Source of the DNA: Streptococcus oralis
GTDB taxonomy: Bacteria > Bacillota > Bacilli > Lactobacillales > Streptococcaceae
Length of the DNA: 64,000 nt
Direction: 5' to 3'
Assembly (NCBI RefSeq): GCF_023611505.1
Contig: NZ_CP097843.1
Coordinates: forward strand, 310,001-374,000
In this document: positions 16,010 through 25,450 of the stretch, one piece after another
How the letters are laid out: the number at the start of each line of letters is the position of its first letter
Position numbering within the stretch: position 1 is the stretch's first letter
Made by a program: the position numbers and the translations under genes
The notes under the pieces: generated by a model
What the model was told of the DNA's origin: nothing
The model's input: only the letters and a program-made list of their open reading frames with translations
The model's database searches: none

Positions 16010-19000
16010 TTAGTCTTTGAAATTCTTTTGGAAGATGAGGAGAGACAAGATAGAAGTAATGACTGCCAAGAAGAGGAAAGCAGTTGCTTCTTGTTCCCCA
16101 GTTGCAGGGAGTTCTCTTTCCTTGTCTTCTTTGACCGTAGCTGTAATAGGAGCTTTTTCATCTTTTGCTGATGAATTATCTGTTACGGCTGGAGTCGGTT
16201 TTTCAGTCTCTCTTGGTAGAACATACTCAGGAAGAGTCACAACTGGTGGCGCTTCTGTACCAACTGAGCTTTGTTTGCTACCTACCTCAATCACTCGATC
16301 TTGAGCTGGAGTTGCTTCTGTTTGGAGAACCTTGCGATTATCACCGTCCACTTCAACATACTCAACTAAAAGACCGTCTTTTCCTTCTGATAGAACTTGC
16401 TCTTTTCCTTTGTCTAATTGTGGGTTTTCGTGACGAATAGTCTTGAACGGTACTACCTTATTGACGATTTCCAAGCTTGGAAGTGTAAAGACAAGGTCTT
16501 TAACCCCTTCCTCAGGACTTGAAGAAGTGATTGGTTTCTCAGGTTGAACTGGAGTTTCCGGTTGCGTCGGTTTCTCAGGCTGAACTGGCTTTTCCGGTTG
16601 AGCAGGTTTTTCAGGCTCAGCAGGTTTCTCAGGTTCAGCAGGTTTCTCAGGTTGAACTGGTTTTTCAGGCTGAGCTGGAGTTTCCGGTTGCGCTGGGGTT
16701 TCAGGTTGAGCTGGTTTCTCAGGTTGAGCAGGTTTTTCCGGTTGCGCCGGTTTTTCAGGCTGAGCAGGTTTTTCAGGCTGAGCTGGAGTTTCCGGTTGAG
16801 TTGGTTTTTCAGGTTGAACTGGAGTTTCCGGTTGCGCCGGTTTTTCAGGCTGAGCAGGTTTTTCCGGTTGCGCCGGTTTTTCAGGCTGAGCAGGTTTTTC
16901 CGGTTGAGCAGGTTTCTCAGGTTGAACTGGACTTTCCGGTTGCGCTGGGGTTTCAGGTTGTGCTGGTTTCTCAGGTTGAGCAGGTTTCTCAGGTTGAGTC
17001 GGATTTTCAGGCTGAGCAGGTTTTTCCGGTTGAGCAGGTTTTTCCGGTTGAACTGGAGTTTCAGGCTGAGCAGGTTTCTCAGGCTGAACTGGTTTTTCAG
17101 GCTGAGCAGGTTTTTCAGGCTGAGCTGGAGTTTCCGGTTGAGTTGGTTTTTCAGGTTGCGCCGGTTTTTCAGGCTGAGCTGCTTCGAGCTTGCTGATTTG
17201 TTCGAGAGCAGTTTCTAGCGCTTGATTGACTGCTTCCTGAGTCTTAGCTTCTTGGATTGCAGCAATGGCTTGGTCAGCAATTTCTAATAATTTCTTCTTA
17301 GCTTCCTTGTTGGATCCAAGCTCACCGACTTTTTTCTCGATGGCTTCTGTCAAGCTAGCCATGGCCTTATTGTATTCGATTTCCGGCTGTTTCGGTTCAG
17401 CAGGCTGTTCTGGACTAGGTCCTTCGCCAGGTTTTTGGTAGTTTTCGTCCTTGCTTAGGATATCTTGTAAGGCACTGACCGTTAACATGACTTCTTGAAC
17501 ATCCACAGCATCAGTACTGAGTTGGTTCCTCAATTTTTCTAGATTTGCTTGGAAAGCTTGGCGTGCAGTAGCCGTATTTTTCAAGCCTGCTGAATCAAAG
17601 TTTGACAGATCATCTTTCCATTTAGAGATAGACTGGATGATATCTGCCTTGCTATAGAGTTCGCTACCTTCGCCACGAGTGATGAATTGGTCTACCTGAA
17701 TACCGATATTTCGAGACAAATCGTTTCGATCAGGATCGAGTTGAAGGGTGACTGCGTGCAAGTTTTCGTCCAGACCTTTTAGGCTAACCAGAGTTTGATT
17801 GCCTTGGCGTTGGGCTGCACGACCGCTAAAGTATTTCTTACCATCAATAGTCGACGCATTTCCCATGCCATCTTGATAAGGAACTTCTTTGCCATCTAGG
17901 AAGACTTTGTAGATACCATGATTTGGATCAACATAGCCCTTGATATCAAGACCAGTACCGTAGAAGTATGCTGTTACGGTTGTCTTTTTCTTTTGCTCAT
18001 CAGTTAAGCGACCAAAGGAAGCCCAAGACTCCGTCTTTTGGTACTTGTCTGCGGAATTGGTTTCATGGTGCCAGCCAGGACTGTAATCCAACTGACTAGC
18101 TTGGTCATCATAACTTGTTTGATCCTTGATCAGCAATTCAGCTTTCATCACTTGGATGGTTGCATCGGTAGCGAAACCGAGCAGGGCACCATCAGAAACA
18201 GAAGTGAGCTTGGCTTTAAAGTCAAAGATAGAGTCGGCTTGTTCTGTAAAGTCAATCGTTGGGATGGTCACAGTCTTTTCTGTTTCTCCATCTTCAAAAG
18301 TCACATCTTGAGTTGTATCTTGGTAAACTTTACCGTGAACTCCAGTTCCAGGTTCTGTGATGAAGCGAACAGTAGCAGTTCCCTTGCTTCCACCAACACG
18401 TTTAATTTTAACAGTGACTGGTTTTCCTTTTTCGACTTCGTAGTTAGTAGATTCGAGTTCAAACATTCCCTTGCTATCATTGTTTAGGGTGTAGATCCCT
18501 TCTGTAGCAATTGGTTCGCCTGTTTTATTTACAAGAGTAATAGTGTGTTGGCCTGGTGCTAAATCACCTGTCTCAAAGACTTTTTGGCTGCGTTTACGGC
18601 TTGCGTTCTTAGTTTGCACATCCGCAACTTTTTGGCCATCAACGTAGACGGACATTTCTCCATGACCTGGGTCGACTGTAGAGACGACATAGGCCTTGGT
18701 TCCTGTGAAGGTATAGCTTACTTTGGCATCTTTTTGATTGGTCCACATAGAAGTACCACGAACACCTTCAGATTCATTGTACCAAGTTGTTCCGGCTGTA
18801 TCTGCCGTTGTGTTTGAGTGGTATTCAAGTCCAAGAGGGTAGCCATCTGTCTTTTCAATGCTGCTTGGTGTCTTGTAGACTGAGAAGTTGGTCAAGATTG
18901 GAGTTGCTTGAGCACCAGTGATGGTTACACGGATTTTTTGTGCCTCTACAGGTTTACCTTGAATCAAGCGACGGTAACCAACAGTTGAACCTTCACCGTA

Positions 19001-22000
19001 AGTCACCCAGCGACCGTTGATTTCGACTTCAATCTTGAAACCAGAGATACGTTGACCTTTGGCGATGTCTTCTTTGAGTTCGACAACGTCAAAGCGTCTC
19101 TTTTGTCCTAAATCGACTGTAAAGCTACCGGTTGTGGCATCATTTGAGAGCGCCCAGCTAGTATCATCTTTACCGTCAGTCAGGTGACTTTCCTTGTAGA
19201 GGTGGTTCTGACGAGTAGAACTTGCTGTTACAGTGGCACCTTTCGCAAAGTCAGTCGCATACATTTGGTCTAGAGTTGCCTTGAATTCCTTCAAGCGAGC
19301 TACATCTGCATCTGCGAATTTTCCTTCTTTGTTTGGTGGAATATTGAGAAGGAGAGGGGTTCCACGACCAACAGACTTGAAGTAGATGTCCATCAACTCT
19401 TTGAGTGATTTCGGCTGTTGATTGTCATGGTAGAACCAACCAGAACGGATCGAAACGTCAGCTTCCCCCACAGAGTACATATCACCATCTGGGTCACCAT
19501 GGTTGAGGTATTCGTTTTTCACATCGTCTGTGATGTTGGCTCTTTTCACTTTATGCCATACAGGGTCACCTGCGATACCACGTTCATTTCCGATCCAGCG
19601 AACGCTTGTCGGTTGAGCAGAGAAGATGGCGATATCTCCTTCAGCTTCTTTGATATATTTGAACCACTCATCAAAAGTATAGGTTACTTTTTGGGCACCG
19701 CTACCACGCGCACCGTCCATCCAAACCTCGATAAATTTCCCTTTATTTCCGTATTTTGGATTTCCAAGGATTTCTTTTAGTTGGTTGAGATAGTATTGGT
19801 TGTATTCTTTTTCGGTTGCAACATGGTATTTTGGATGATTGGCATCCCATGGTGACAAGTAAACACCCATATTCATGTCATACTTGCTAGCAGACTTGGA
19901 AACTTCTTCGAGAAGGTCACCCTTTCCATCTTTCCATGGGCTAGCAGCTACAGTATGATCTGTATACTTAGAAGGGTAAGCAACGAAACCGTCGTGGTGT
20001 TTAACAACCATAATGGTTCGTTTGAAGCCTGTTTCCTTCAGAGTGCGAATCCACTGGTCAGTATCCAAGTTGGTTGGATTGAAGTATCGGGGGTCTTCTT
20101 TCCCATTTCCCCATTCAGAATTGGTATAAGTGTTCATTCCGTAGTGGATGAAGGCCGCCAATTCTTCCTTGTGGTAATCGAGTTGAGCCTTGCTTGGAAG
20201 AGGCCCATGATTGCCAATCTCGGTTTCCTTATCTTCTGGATGAGCTACTGGTGGTGTTGGAGTCGTTGGATTAGCTGTATTAGCGACTGGCTCATATTCA
20301 AAGACGACCTCATTCACCCCTTTTTGCTGGATAGTTGCTTCCAAGCTAACTTTTACTGGACGGTAGCCAGCAATGTCTTTTGCATGGAAGGTGTTGACAA
20401 AGGAAACGTCATACTCTTGGCCGTCATTGTTATCAACTGTCGCTTCCGCTAGTTCAGTAGTGGTTCCTTTTTGACGGTAGTAAACTTTGAAGGAGCCTTT
20501 GTTGACTTTATAGACCACCTTGATGACACGTGTACCGGCAGGCGCTTTGCTGACAACATTGTGCTCTTCAGCCCAAGCATCTTTTAGTTGTTTATTGACT
20601 GCTACGCCATCAATGGATACAATTTCGTATTTGTCTTTATTCTTCTGATAGAAGTCCGTTTTCTCGATTTCTGACTTAAAGTTATAGTTGAATTCTGCTC
20701 CGACACTCGTCTGTTCGATAAAAGTATCATTATCTTTGACTGGATTTCCTTCTTCATCTTCGTGTTGAATAACCACACGTCCGTATTCAACTCCCTTGGT
20801 TAAGGTAGCAATCCCATCTTGGTTGAAGGAATATTCGTTGCTTCCGATAACAGCTGTTTCGTTCCGAAGCATACGCCCCTCATCGGTAAAGTAGTAACGA
20901 TTTCCGTTATCTCCTTGGTACCAGCCTTTCACACCATATTTGGCAATCATGTCCTTAACCCATTTCAGTTGTTCAGGTGAAAGGACGAGTCCGCCACCAA
21001 AGCGATCCTTTTCAGGAACACCATTGTCAACGGTTCCGTGTTGGTGAACACCGAGAACTTTTCCTTGGCTATCTACAATCCCACCACCAGACAAACCAGA
21101 TACAGAAGTGGTTTGGTAGGTGATACCGGTCGTTCCCTTATCATCATAAGACTCAACAGATCGGATAGTTCCGTCTGCCTTGTAAAGTTGGCCAGCTAGG
21201 ATAGGCTGTTTTAACTCTTTCGAGCTCGAGTCAGTTGGGTAGCCAATCGTACTAATGGATTCTCCTGGTTGATGCGTCTTGTGATCTGCTAAAGGTGCAA
21301 AGGTTGCTGCTTTGTTTGGGCTAGCAATTGGAAGAGGAGTAGGAGCTTCTATAAGAGCAAGGTCGTTTTTATAGCCTTTTCCAAACTCCTTCTTATTCCA
21401 GAAATGGATATCCTTTTCTCTAAATAAAACCGTAGTTCCAGAAGATGGAAGTGAGTTTTTCTTTTCGCTGTTTGAACCAACGTTATAGTAGAACTGGGCA
21501 GATTTCCCACCACGAATGTGACCTTCGCCAGTTTCTTTATTTGCTTCTAGGAAGTTATGAGCAACAGTAAGGATCAGGTTAGGGGCTACAAAGATACCAG
21601 ATCCTGAAACGAGGTAACGTTGCTCTCCTGCATTGTAAGTGCTGTAAACCATAGTAGCAGCAGTTGCAGGTTGTCCCTCGTAGTTGATGTGTTTGAGGTC
21701 TTGTCCACCGTTAATAATAGCACGGTTTCCATTCTCAGTTTCTTTTGGAGCTTCTTCCTTATCCTTTAGAATGCTCTTAGTTTCTACTTTTGGACTAGCT
21801 TTCTGGTCAACGATAGTAGTCGTGTCGAGTCCTTTGACAGGTGTGTCAGGATAGGCACGGTCCTGGATGTCTTCAGGGAGCAAATCAGCATTGCTGGTAT
21901 CGGCAACAGGTGTTTCTTGTTTTTCAGTCTCTACTCGGCCTTCTTCTTTGACTGGTTCAGCCTTGGTCTGTTCTATATCTGTGACTTGCTCAATCTGTTT

Positions 22001-22150
22001 GTCAAGATTGGATGTCGTGGCAGGGGAGGTTTCGTCCGCACGCACGGTTCCAGAAGCAAAAAACGCCAGTCCGACGATGACAGAGGCCACACCTACAGTC
22101 AACTTCCGAATGCTAAATGTTTGCCCTTTTTCAAAAAGGTATCGATTCAT
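16010..22150 (-). CDS. Wall-anchored trypsin-like protease / GH29 alpha-L-fucosidase fusion
   Basis: Secreted, sortase-anchored protein of 2046 residues. Order: YSIRK-type signal (FSIRKLTVG, 12-38); trypsin/V8-like serine protease about 143-400 with the triad readable as His198 (LTVAHNF), Asp263 (KNDLALIE) and Ser354 (SGLSGGG); one glucan/choline-binding-like repeat (GWYQGDNGNRYYF, 409-450); MucBP-like stretches about 455-620; GH29 fucosidase about 645-960 with nucleophile Asp812 in VWMDG; a discoidin-like CBM32 about 965-1095; two related jelly-roll modules (about 1110-1225, 1340-1490) around a Calx-beta-like module; a helical stretch; 36 six-residue QPEKPA-type repeats (1659-1874); a G5-like domain; LPATG at 2014 with a hydrophobic segment. 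Likely role: cleaving glycoproteins and removing fucose. AGGAG precedes the ATG, and a cre-like site lies 121 bp upstream. Confidence 0.9.
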   Translation of the reverse strand: MNRYLFEKGQTFSIRKLTVGVASVIVGLAFFASGTVRADETSPATTSNLDKQIEQVTDIEQTKAEPVKEEGRVETEKQETPVADTSNADLLPEDIQDRAYPDTPVKGLDTTTIVDQKASPKVETKSILKDKEEAPKETENGNRAIINGGQDLKHINYEGQPATAATMVYSTYNAGEQRYLVSGSGIFVAPNLILTVAHNFLEANKETGEGHIRGGKSAQFYYNVGSNSEKKNSLPSSGTTVLFREKDIHFWNKKEFGKGYKNDLALIEAPTPLPIASPNKAATFAPLADHKTHQPGESISTIGYPTDSSSKELKQPILAGQLYKADGTIRSVESYDDKGTTGITYQTTSVSGLSGGGIVDSQGKVLGVHQHGTVDNGVPEKDRFGGGLVLSPEQLKWVKDMIAKYGVKGWYQGDNGNRYYFTDEGRMLRNETAVIGSNEYSFNQDGIATLTKGVEYGRVVIQHEDEEGNPVKDNDTFIEQTSVGAEFNYNFKSEIEKTDFYQKNKDKYEIVSIDGVAVNKQLKDAWAEEHNVVSKAPAGTRVIKVVYKVNKGSFKVYYRQKGTTTELAEATVDNNDGQEYDVSFVNTFHAKDIAGYRPVKVSLEATIQQKGVNEVVFEYEPVANTANPTTPTPPVAHPEDKETEIGNHGPLPSKAQLDYHKEELAAFIHYGMNTYTNSEWGNGKEDPRYFNPTNLDTDQWIRTLKETGFKRTIMVVKHHDGFVAYPSKYTDHTVAASPWKDGKGDLLEEVSKSASKYDMNMGVYLSPWDANHPKYHVATEKEYNQYYLNQLKEILGNPKYGNKGKFIEVWMDGARGSGAQKVTYTFDEWFKYIKEAEGDIAIFSAQPTSVRWIGNERGIAGDPVWHKVKRANITDDVKNEYLNHGDPDGDMYSVGEADVSIRSGWFYHDNQQPKSLKELMDIYFKSVGRGTPLLLNIPPNKEGKFADADVARLKEFKATLDQMYATDFAKGATVTASSTRQNHLYKESHLTDGKDDTSWALSNDATTGSFTVDLGQKRRFDVVELKEDIAKGQRISGFKIEVEINGRWVTYGEGSTVGYRRLIQGKPVEAQKIRVTITGAQATPILTNFSVYKTPSSIEKTDGYPLGLEYHSNTTADTAGTTWYNESEGVRGTSMWTNQKDAKVSYTFTGTKAYVVSTVDPGHGEMSVYVDGQKVADVQTKNASRKRSQKVFETGDLAPGQHTITLVNKTGEPIATEGIYTLNNDSKGMFELESTNYEVEKGKPVTVKIKRVGGSKGTATVRFITEPGTGVHGKVYQDTTQDVTFEDGETEKTVTIPTIDFTEQADSIFDFKAKLTSVSDGALLGFATDATIQVMKAELLIKDQTSYDDQASQLDYSPGWHHETNSADKYQKTESWASFGRLTDEQKKKTTVTAYFYGTGLDIKGYVDPNHGIYKVFLDGKEVPYQDGMGNASTIDGKKYFSGRAAQRQGNQTLVSLKGLDENLHAVTLQLDPDRNDLSRNIGIQVDQFITRGEGSELYSKADIIQSISKWKDDLSNFDSAGLKNTATARQAFQANLEKLRNQLSTDAVDVQEVMLTVSALQDILSKDENYQKPGEGPSPEQPAEPKQPEIEYNKAMASLTEAIEKKVGELGSNKEAKKKLLEIADQAIAAIQEAKTQEAVNQALETALEQISKLEAAQPEKPAQPEKPTQPETPAQPEKPAQPEKPVQPEKPAQPETPVQPEKPAQPEKPAQPENPTQPEKPAQPEKPAQPETPAQPESPVQPEKPAQPEKPAQPEKPAQPEKPAQPEKPAQPETPVQPEKPTQPETPAQPEKPAQPEKPAQPEKPAQPEKPAQPETPAQPETPAQPEKPVQPEKPAEPEKPAEPEKPAQPEKPVQPEKPTQPETPVQPEKPITSSSPEEGVKDLVFTLPSLEIVNKVVPFKTIRHENPQLDKGKEQVLSEGKDGLLVEYVEVDGDNRKVLQTEATPAQDRVIEVGSKQSSVGTEAPPVVTLPEYVLPRETEKPTPAVTDNSSAKDEKAPITATVKEDKERELPATGEQEATAFLFLAVITSILSLLIFQKNFKD
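16529..17176 (-). repeat. 18-bp tandem repeats coding the proline-rich wall-spanning region
   Basis: About 36 degenerate 18-bp units encode QPEKPA with E/K/T/N/S and A/T/V variants. The region is without stops in other frames too, producing spurious open frames of over 220 codons on the plus strand. Length variation by slippage is likely. Confidence 0.95.
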
Positions 22151-22270
22151 AATATACTCCTAGTTTTTAGAAAGGCAGTCAGCTACTGCCCGAGCCCAAG
22201 TCTGACTTGGTTACAACTTGATTTAATGAAAAACTCTCTGATAATTTGTAAGCCACCTTACCTCCTATTT

Positions 22271-22285
22271 ATAAAGCGCTTTCAT
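22271..22285 (-). promoter_or_regulatory. CcpA cre site upstream of the protease-fucosidase gene
   Basis: The minus strand reads ATGAAAGCGCTTTAT, one base off the WTGNAANCGNWNNCW consensus. It suggests glucose repression of the gene. Confidence 0.7.
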
Positions 22286-22436
22286 TTTAAGATAAAAAAA
22301 TTTAAAAGGTCATTTCTCCCTTAAAATGACTGAAAACTTTTAATATAACAAATATACTAAATTAATGAAAGAATTGCAAGAGCAAAAAGCAAAAAAATAA
22401 ATATAAATTAAAGAAAATCAGTTACTTTTTAAAGAA

Positions 22437-22482
22437 AAAACGCATCCTTTTAGAGCTCAAACTAAATGAAAGGATACGTTTT
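22437..22482 (-). terminator. Terminator of the glutathione peroxidase gene
   Basis: A 14-bp stem with one G-T pair (22437-22450 with 22469-22482); on the minus strand the hairpin runs into TTTTTT. The remaining gap 22151-22436 holds the cre site and AT-rich promoter DNA and no gene. Confidence 0.8.
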
Positions 22483-22491
22483 AAAAAGAAA

Positions 22492-22968
22492 TTAGAGTAT
22501 TTTTTGAAGAGACTCTTGGATGGTTTGGGGGTCTGTTTTGGAAGAGAAGCGCTCAAGGACTTGCCCATCTCGGTCAATGAGAAACTTAGCAAAATTCCAT
22601 TCGATTCGTTTTCCTAGTGGGCCAGATTTCTGGTCTTTTAGCCAACGATAAAGAGGATCTGCTTCCTTGCCGTTGACCTTGACCTTGGCAAAACGAGGAA
22701 AAGTAGTCTGATAGTGTAGGCTACAGAAGTTATTGATTTCTTCTGCGCTGCCGGGTGCTTGTCCCATGAACTGATTGCAAGGGAAATCCAAGATTTCGAA
22801 GCCCTGATCTTGATAGCGGTCATAGAGTTCTTGAAGTCCCTGGTACTGGGGCGTTAAACCACATCCAGTAGCAGTGTTGACAATCAAGAGAACCTTGCCA
22901 CGATAGCTCTCCAGGGGAGTTGCTTGGTTGTTTTGGTTTAAAACGGAAAAATTATATATACTGGTCAT
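22492..22968 (-). CDS. Glutathione peroxidase family protein
   Basis: Cytoplasmic thiol peroxidase of 158 residues that reduces hydroperoxides, usually with thioredoxin or glutathione. The start at 22968 (MTSIYNFSVLNQNNQ) was preferred over the longer frame because AAAGAGG lies just upstream and it matches family length. Seen: the active-site block NTATGCGLTPQYQGL with the peroxidatic Cys (relatives more often read ASKCG), LDFPCNQFMGQ and the Trp-Asn motif WNFAKFLID. A single gene between the surface protein gene and the type VII cassette, with its own terminator. Confidence 0.92.
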   Translation of the reverse strand: MTSIYNFSVLNQNNQATPLESYRGKVLLIVNTATGCGLTPQYQGLQELYDRYQDQGFEILDFPCNQFMGQAPGSAEEINNFCSLHYQTTFPRFAKVKVNGKEADPLYRWLKDQKSGPLGKRIEWNFAKFLIDRDGQVLERFSSKTDPQTIQESLQKIL

Positions 22969-23097
22969 GAGGGCCTCTTTTCTTTTTCTACATTGTAACA
23001 GTTTTTCTTTTTTTCGTCGAGTTGGATGGGAGAAGTTGTCAAAATAATACACAATTGTACATAAATCAGGACAAAATGATGCTCCTTTTATGAAACA

Positions 23098-23106
23098 TGG
23101 TATAAT
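23098..23106 (+). promoter_or_regulatory. Extended -10 promoter of the type VII cassette
   Basis: TGG-TATAAT at 23098-23106 lies about 64 bp before the first cassette gene. No good -35 is seen. Confidence 0.65.
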
Positions 23107-23169
23107 AGGCCTATATAGCTAAATGGAGTGTACCTATCACTAGGGAATCAGAAAAAGGATAAAACAGCC

Positions 23170-23448
23170 ATGTCAACAGTAAAAAGTGATATAAATCTTG
23201 CGCAAACATATGCGACTCAGCTTAAAAATGCTTGTCAATCGTTAACAGCGATCGCTGCGGCTAGTCAGGATGACTTAACGACCCTTCAAGGGAATAACAA
23301 GGCTCATCAATGTCTGACAAAGGATCAAAATCTAGCTAGTCAGATAACAGCCGCTGTCACCCTAACTTCCGAACGACTTCACTCTGTAGCGAGTGATTTT
23401 GAGGCGGTAGATGAGGCTGCTGCAAATAGTTTTAGGAGTAATGCATGA
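23170..23448 (+). CDS. WXG100-like type VII secretion partner (DUF3130/TIGR04197, Lap1-like)
   Basis: A small all-helical protein of 92 residues, MSTVKSDINLAQTYATQLKN onward, that resembles the DUF3130 (TIGR04197, SACOL2603) family. These bind the LXG domain of an adjacent effector and supply a C-terminal targeting motif; here LHSVASDFEAVDEAA contains the FxxxD pattern (FEAVD). The frame is open from 23128, but the ATG at 23170 gives the family length. The next gene starts inside its stop (ATGA). The likely role is a targeting chaperone for the toxin two genes downstream. Confidence 0.75.
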   Translation: MSTVKSDINLAQTYATQLKNACQSLTAIAAASQDDLTTLQGNNKAHQCLTKDQNLASQITAAVTLTSERLHSVASDFEAVDEAAANSFRSNA

Positions 23449-23804
23449 GCAAGCTAGATGAGTTGAAGAAAAGAGAGCGAGAACTCTTGTACCAGCTAGA
23501 AGACAATGAAAAAGAGAAGTATCGCACCAAAGAACTGATAGAAACCTTTGAAGGATATGATAGAGCTAGCCACTGTTATCAAAGTGATTTGTGGGAGGCG
23601 GCCTATCAGAGCAGATATGCAGGACAGTTGGAAGAAACGCTCCTGCAAAGAAACCAACTTAAAAACCAAATCCTTGAGGACCTCAGCTACCGCATGGATG
23701 ATTTGAAAAAAGAAAAGTTCCGTTTAGAGGGAGACTTGGATGCGGTTTACTATGAAAGACGCAAGGAACTAGAAAGAGAGGAGGAGACACGTCATGGGCA
23801 TTGA
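23445..23804 (+). CDS. DUF3958-like coiled-coil partner of an LXG effector (Lap2-like)
   Basis: A 119-residue, highly charged, almost entirely helical protein (MSKLDELKKRERELLYQLED at its start; EKFRLEGDLDAVYYERRKEL near its end) with coiled-coil character and no membrane segment. Position and composition match DUF3958 proteins, the second helical subunit that binds LXG toxins. It overlaps the gene before by 4 bases and the effector gene after it by 11, so the three are probably made in matched amounts. Identification rests mainly on context. Confidence 0.7.
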   Translation: MSKLDELKKRERELLYQLEDNEKEKYRTKELIETFEGYDRASHCYQSDLWEAAYQSRYAGQLEETLLQRNQLKNQILEDLSYRMDDLKKEKFRLEGDLDAVYYERRKELEREEETRHGH

Positions 23805-25446
23805 TATGTACTTGGAACAATCACAACTACAAAGTTCGAGTGTAGCGACCATGTGCCAATCACAGGTGGAAGCTTATCAAGACTTGCAATCAGCCATCCA
23901 AAAGTTTTCAGAGGATACAGAGAGTCTAAAGGGCGATGCCTATGATTCGGCTAGAAGTTTTTTTGCAAGTGTCTTGCTACCCTTGAGCAAAGGGGGACAA
24001 CTCTATGCAGAAACCTTCTCTCAAGTCATCAAGAAATTACCAGATGACTACCAAACGATGGTCGACAGCAAGAGTTGGCGTGAGGATGATCTGCTTGATA
24101 AGATCCGACAGGAAGACCAAATGATTGCCTATCTAGATGAAGTCAACCAATCCCTTTCGAGCTTGACCATGGATAGTGAAGAAAAGGGGAGATTGAGACG
24201 CAGTAATGTGGAACTCATGCGAGGACATCATGCCAATAAACGCGTCTATGAAACAATCTTGAGAAACCTGCGTGCCTATGATAGCTACTCAGGAGGACTG
24301 TTCGACGAACTAGACAGTATCGATGTTCAACTGAGTCGTGGACTGGCCCAGATTGAAACGAGTTGGGATGCAAAGACGGGAGTCTTTAAAGTTCCATCTG
24401 ACTTGACTTGGGCCAACTACCTGTCTGCCTATTCTGACACAAAGGACATAAAACTTAGTCGTCAAGAGAAGGCCTTTGTCCAGACCATGATGGCAGAATA
24501 CGGCTTTGATGCAGAGACAGCCCAGCAACTCTTGACCATCAAGCAAGGGATAGATAAGAAGTTCCCAACCTCTAGCCAAGAGTTCCGTGACTATATCTTT
24601 TTGCGAGTCGTCGGTGCGGCAAACTATAATGATTTTAAGTGGAATGAAACGGCAGGTGGATTGTGGCAATATTTTTATTACGAATTTGTGAGTGATCCGC
24701 AGACAGGCCAAAAATTGAGAACTTTAAAACCAATTCTTGAAATTTATCAAGAACTGGGATTGAAAGAAGAAAAGGCCAAAGAACTGTATTATAATCTTAG
24801 ACTGCAGCATGAGATGTCAAGTGGGGAATCTGATAACATAGAAAAAATTAAGGATGATGATCAAAAAAATGGAACTAACCATTATGATTCCTATAAAAGT
24901 ACTTATGAAGGGATTTATGGTGATAAGGGTAACTTTGACCAATTTTGGGATAGCAAACTGAAGACCTATTCTAACAATGGAGCGGGCCATGCAGACTTTA
25001 CCCACCAGTCCATCACTATGGCTACTCATCTTAATCCTAATCAAGTTCAGTTAGCTGATGTCTATGGCGGTAGAGAGAATGTCAAAGATCTTTCTGGATG
25101 GGAGGGAGACACGACTAAAAATTCTACGGATATGAAACCAAGCATTGGCGAGGATGATTACAAGGCAGATTTGGACTCGGTCAATCTTATCGGCCGTATG
25201 CAGAAGGGACAATCCTATGACCAAGCCACATCTTCTTACTATGCTGACCTTCAAAAAGACTCCTCTCAGAGAGAAAGAGAATTCCTAAAAAATAAGGATT
25301 GGGATACAGTCAGAGATACTATTTATGATAGTTTGCGACCAACGGATATTAAGCTAGATGGAGAAGATGCTCTTAAAACATATATTGAAAGAAAATATCC
25401 AGGAGTGTCCAAGTTTTTAAATCGTTTAGAAGCTGTGGCAGATTAG
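23794..25446 (+). CDS. LXG polymorphic toxin, TelC-like type VII effector
   Basis: A 550-residue effector. The N-terminal LXG domain (about 1-205) is helical with the hallmark LKG at residues 45-47. A middle helical region follows, then a C-terminal domain (about 370-550) with a cluster of acidic and His residues: GAGHADFTHQSITMATHL, SGWEGDTTKN and SIGEDDYKADLDSVN. This, the 550-residue length and the downstream TipC-like gene point to TelC, a calcium-dependent toxin that degrades the cell-wall precursor lipid II outside the cell. GAGGAGG precedes the ATG. The secretion apparatus (EssC and partners) is not in this window, so it must be elsewhere or absent. Confidence 0.8.
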   Translation: MGIDMYLEQSQLQSSSVATMCQSQVEAYQDLQSAIQKFSEDTESLKGDAYDSARSFFASVLLPLSKGGQLYAETFSQVIKKLPDDYQTMVDSKSWREDDLLDKIRQEDQMIAYLDEVNQSLSSLTMDSEEKGRLRRSNVELMRGHHANKRVYETILRNLRAYDSYSGGLFDELDSIDVQLSRGLAQIETSWDAKTGVFKVPSDLTWANYLSAYSDTKDIKLSRQEKAFVQTMMAEYGFDAETAQQLLTIKQGIDKKFPTSSQEFRDYIFLRVVGAANYNDFKWNETAGGLWQYFYYEFVSDPQTGQKLRTLKPILEIYQELGLKEEKAKELYYNLRLQHEMSSGESDNIEKIKDDDQKNGTNHYDSYKSTYEGIYGDKGNFDQFWDSKLKTYSNNGAGHADFTHQSITMATHLNPNQVQLADVYGGRENVKDLSGWEGDTTKNSTDMKPSIGEDDYKADLDSVNLIGRMQKGQSYDQATSSYYADLQKDSSQREREFLKNKDWDTVRDTIYDSLRPTDIKLDGEDALKTYIERKYPGVSKFLNRLEAVAD

Positions 25447-25450
25447 GAGA

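Noticed and set aside
16529..17176. Possible CRISPR array in the evenly spaced repeats
   Set aside because: The repeats are contiguous, in frame and code QPEKPA units; there are no unique spacers. No cas gene is in the window.
16531..17218. Two long plus-strand open frames (over 220 codons) opposite the protease-fucosidase gene
   Set aside because: They are shadows of the 18-bp repeat: low-complexity Val/Gln/Phe or Arg/Leu/Phe periodic translations, no ribosome binding site, and the minus-strand frame is clearly the coding one.
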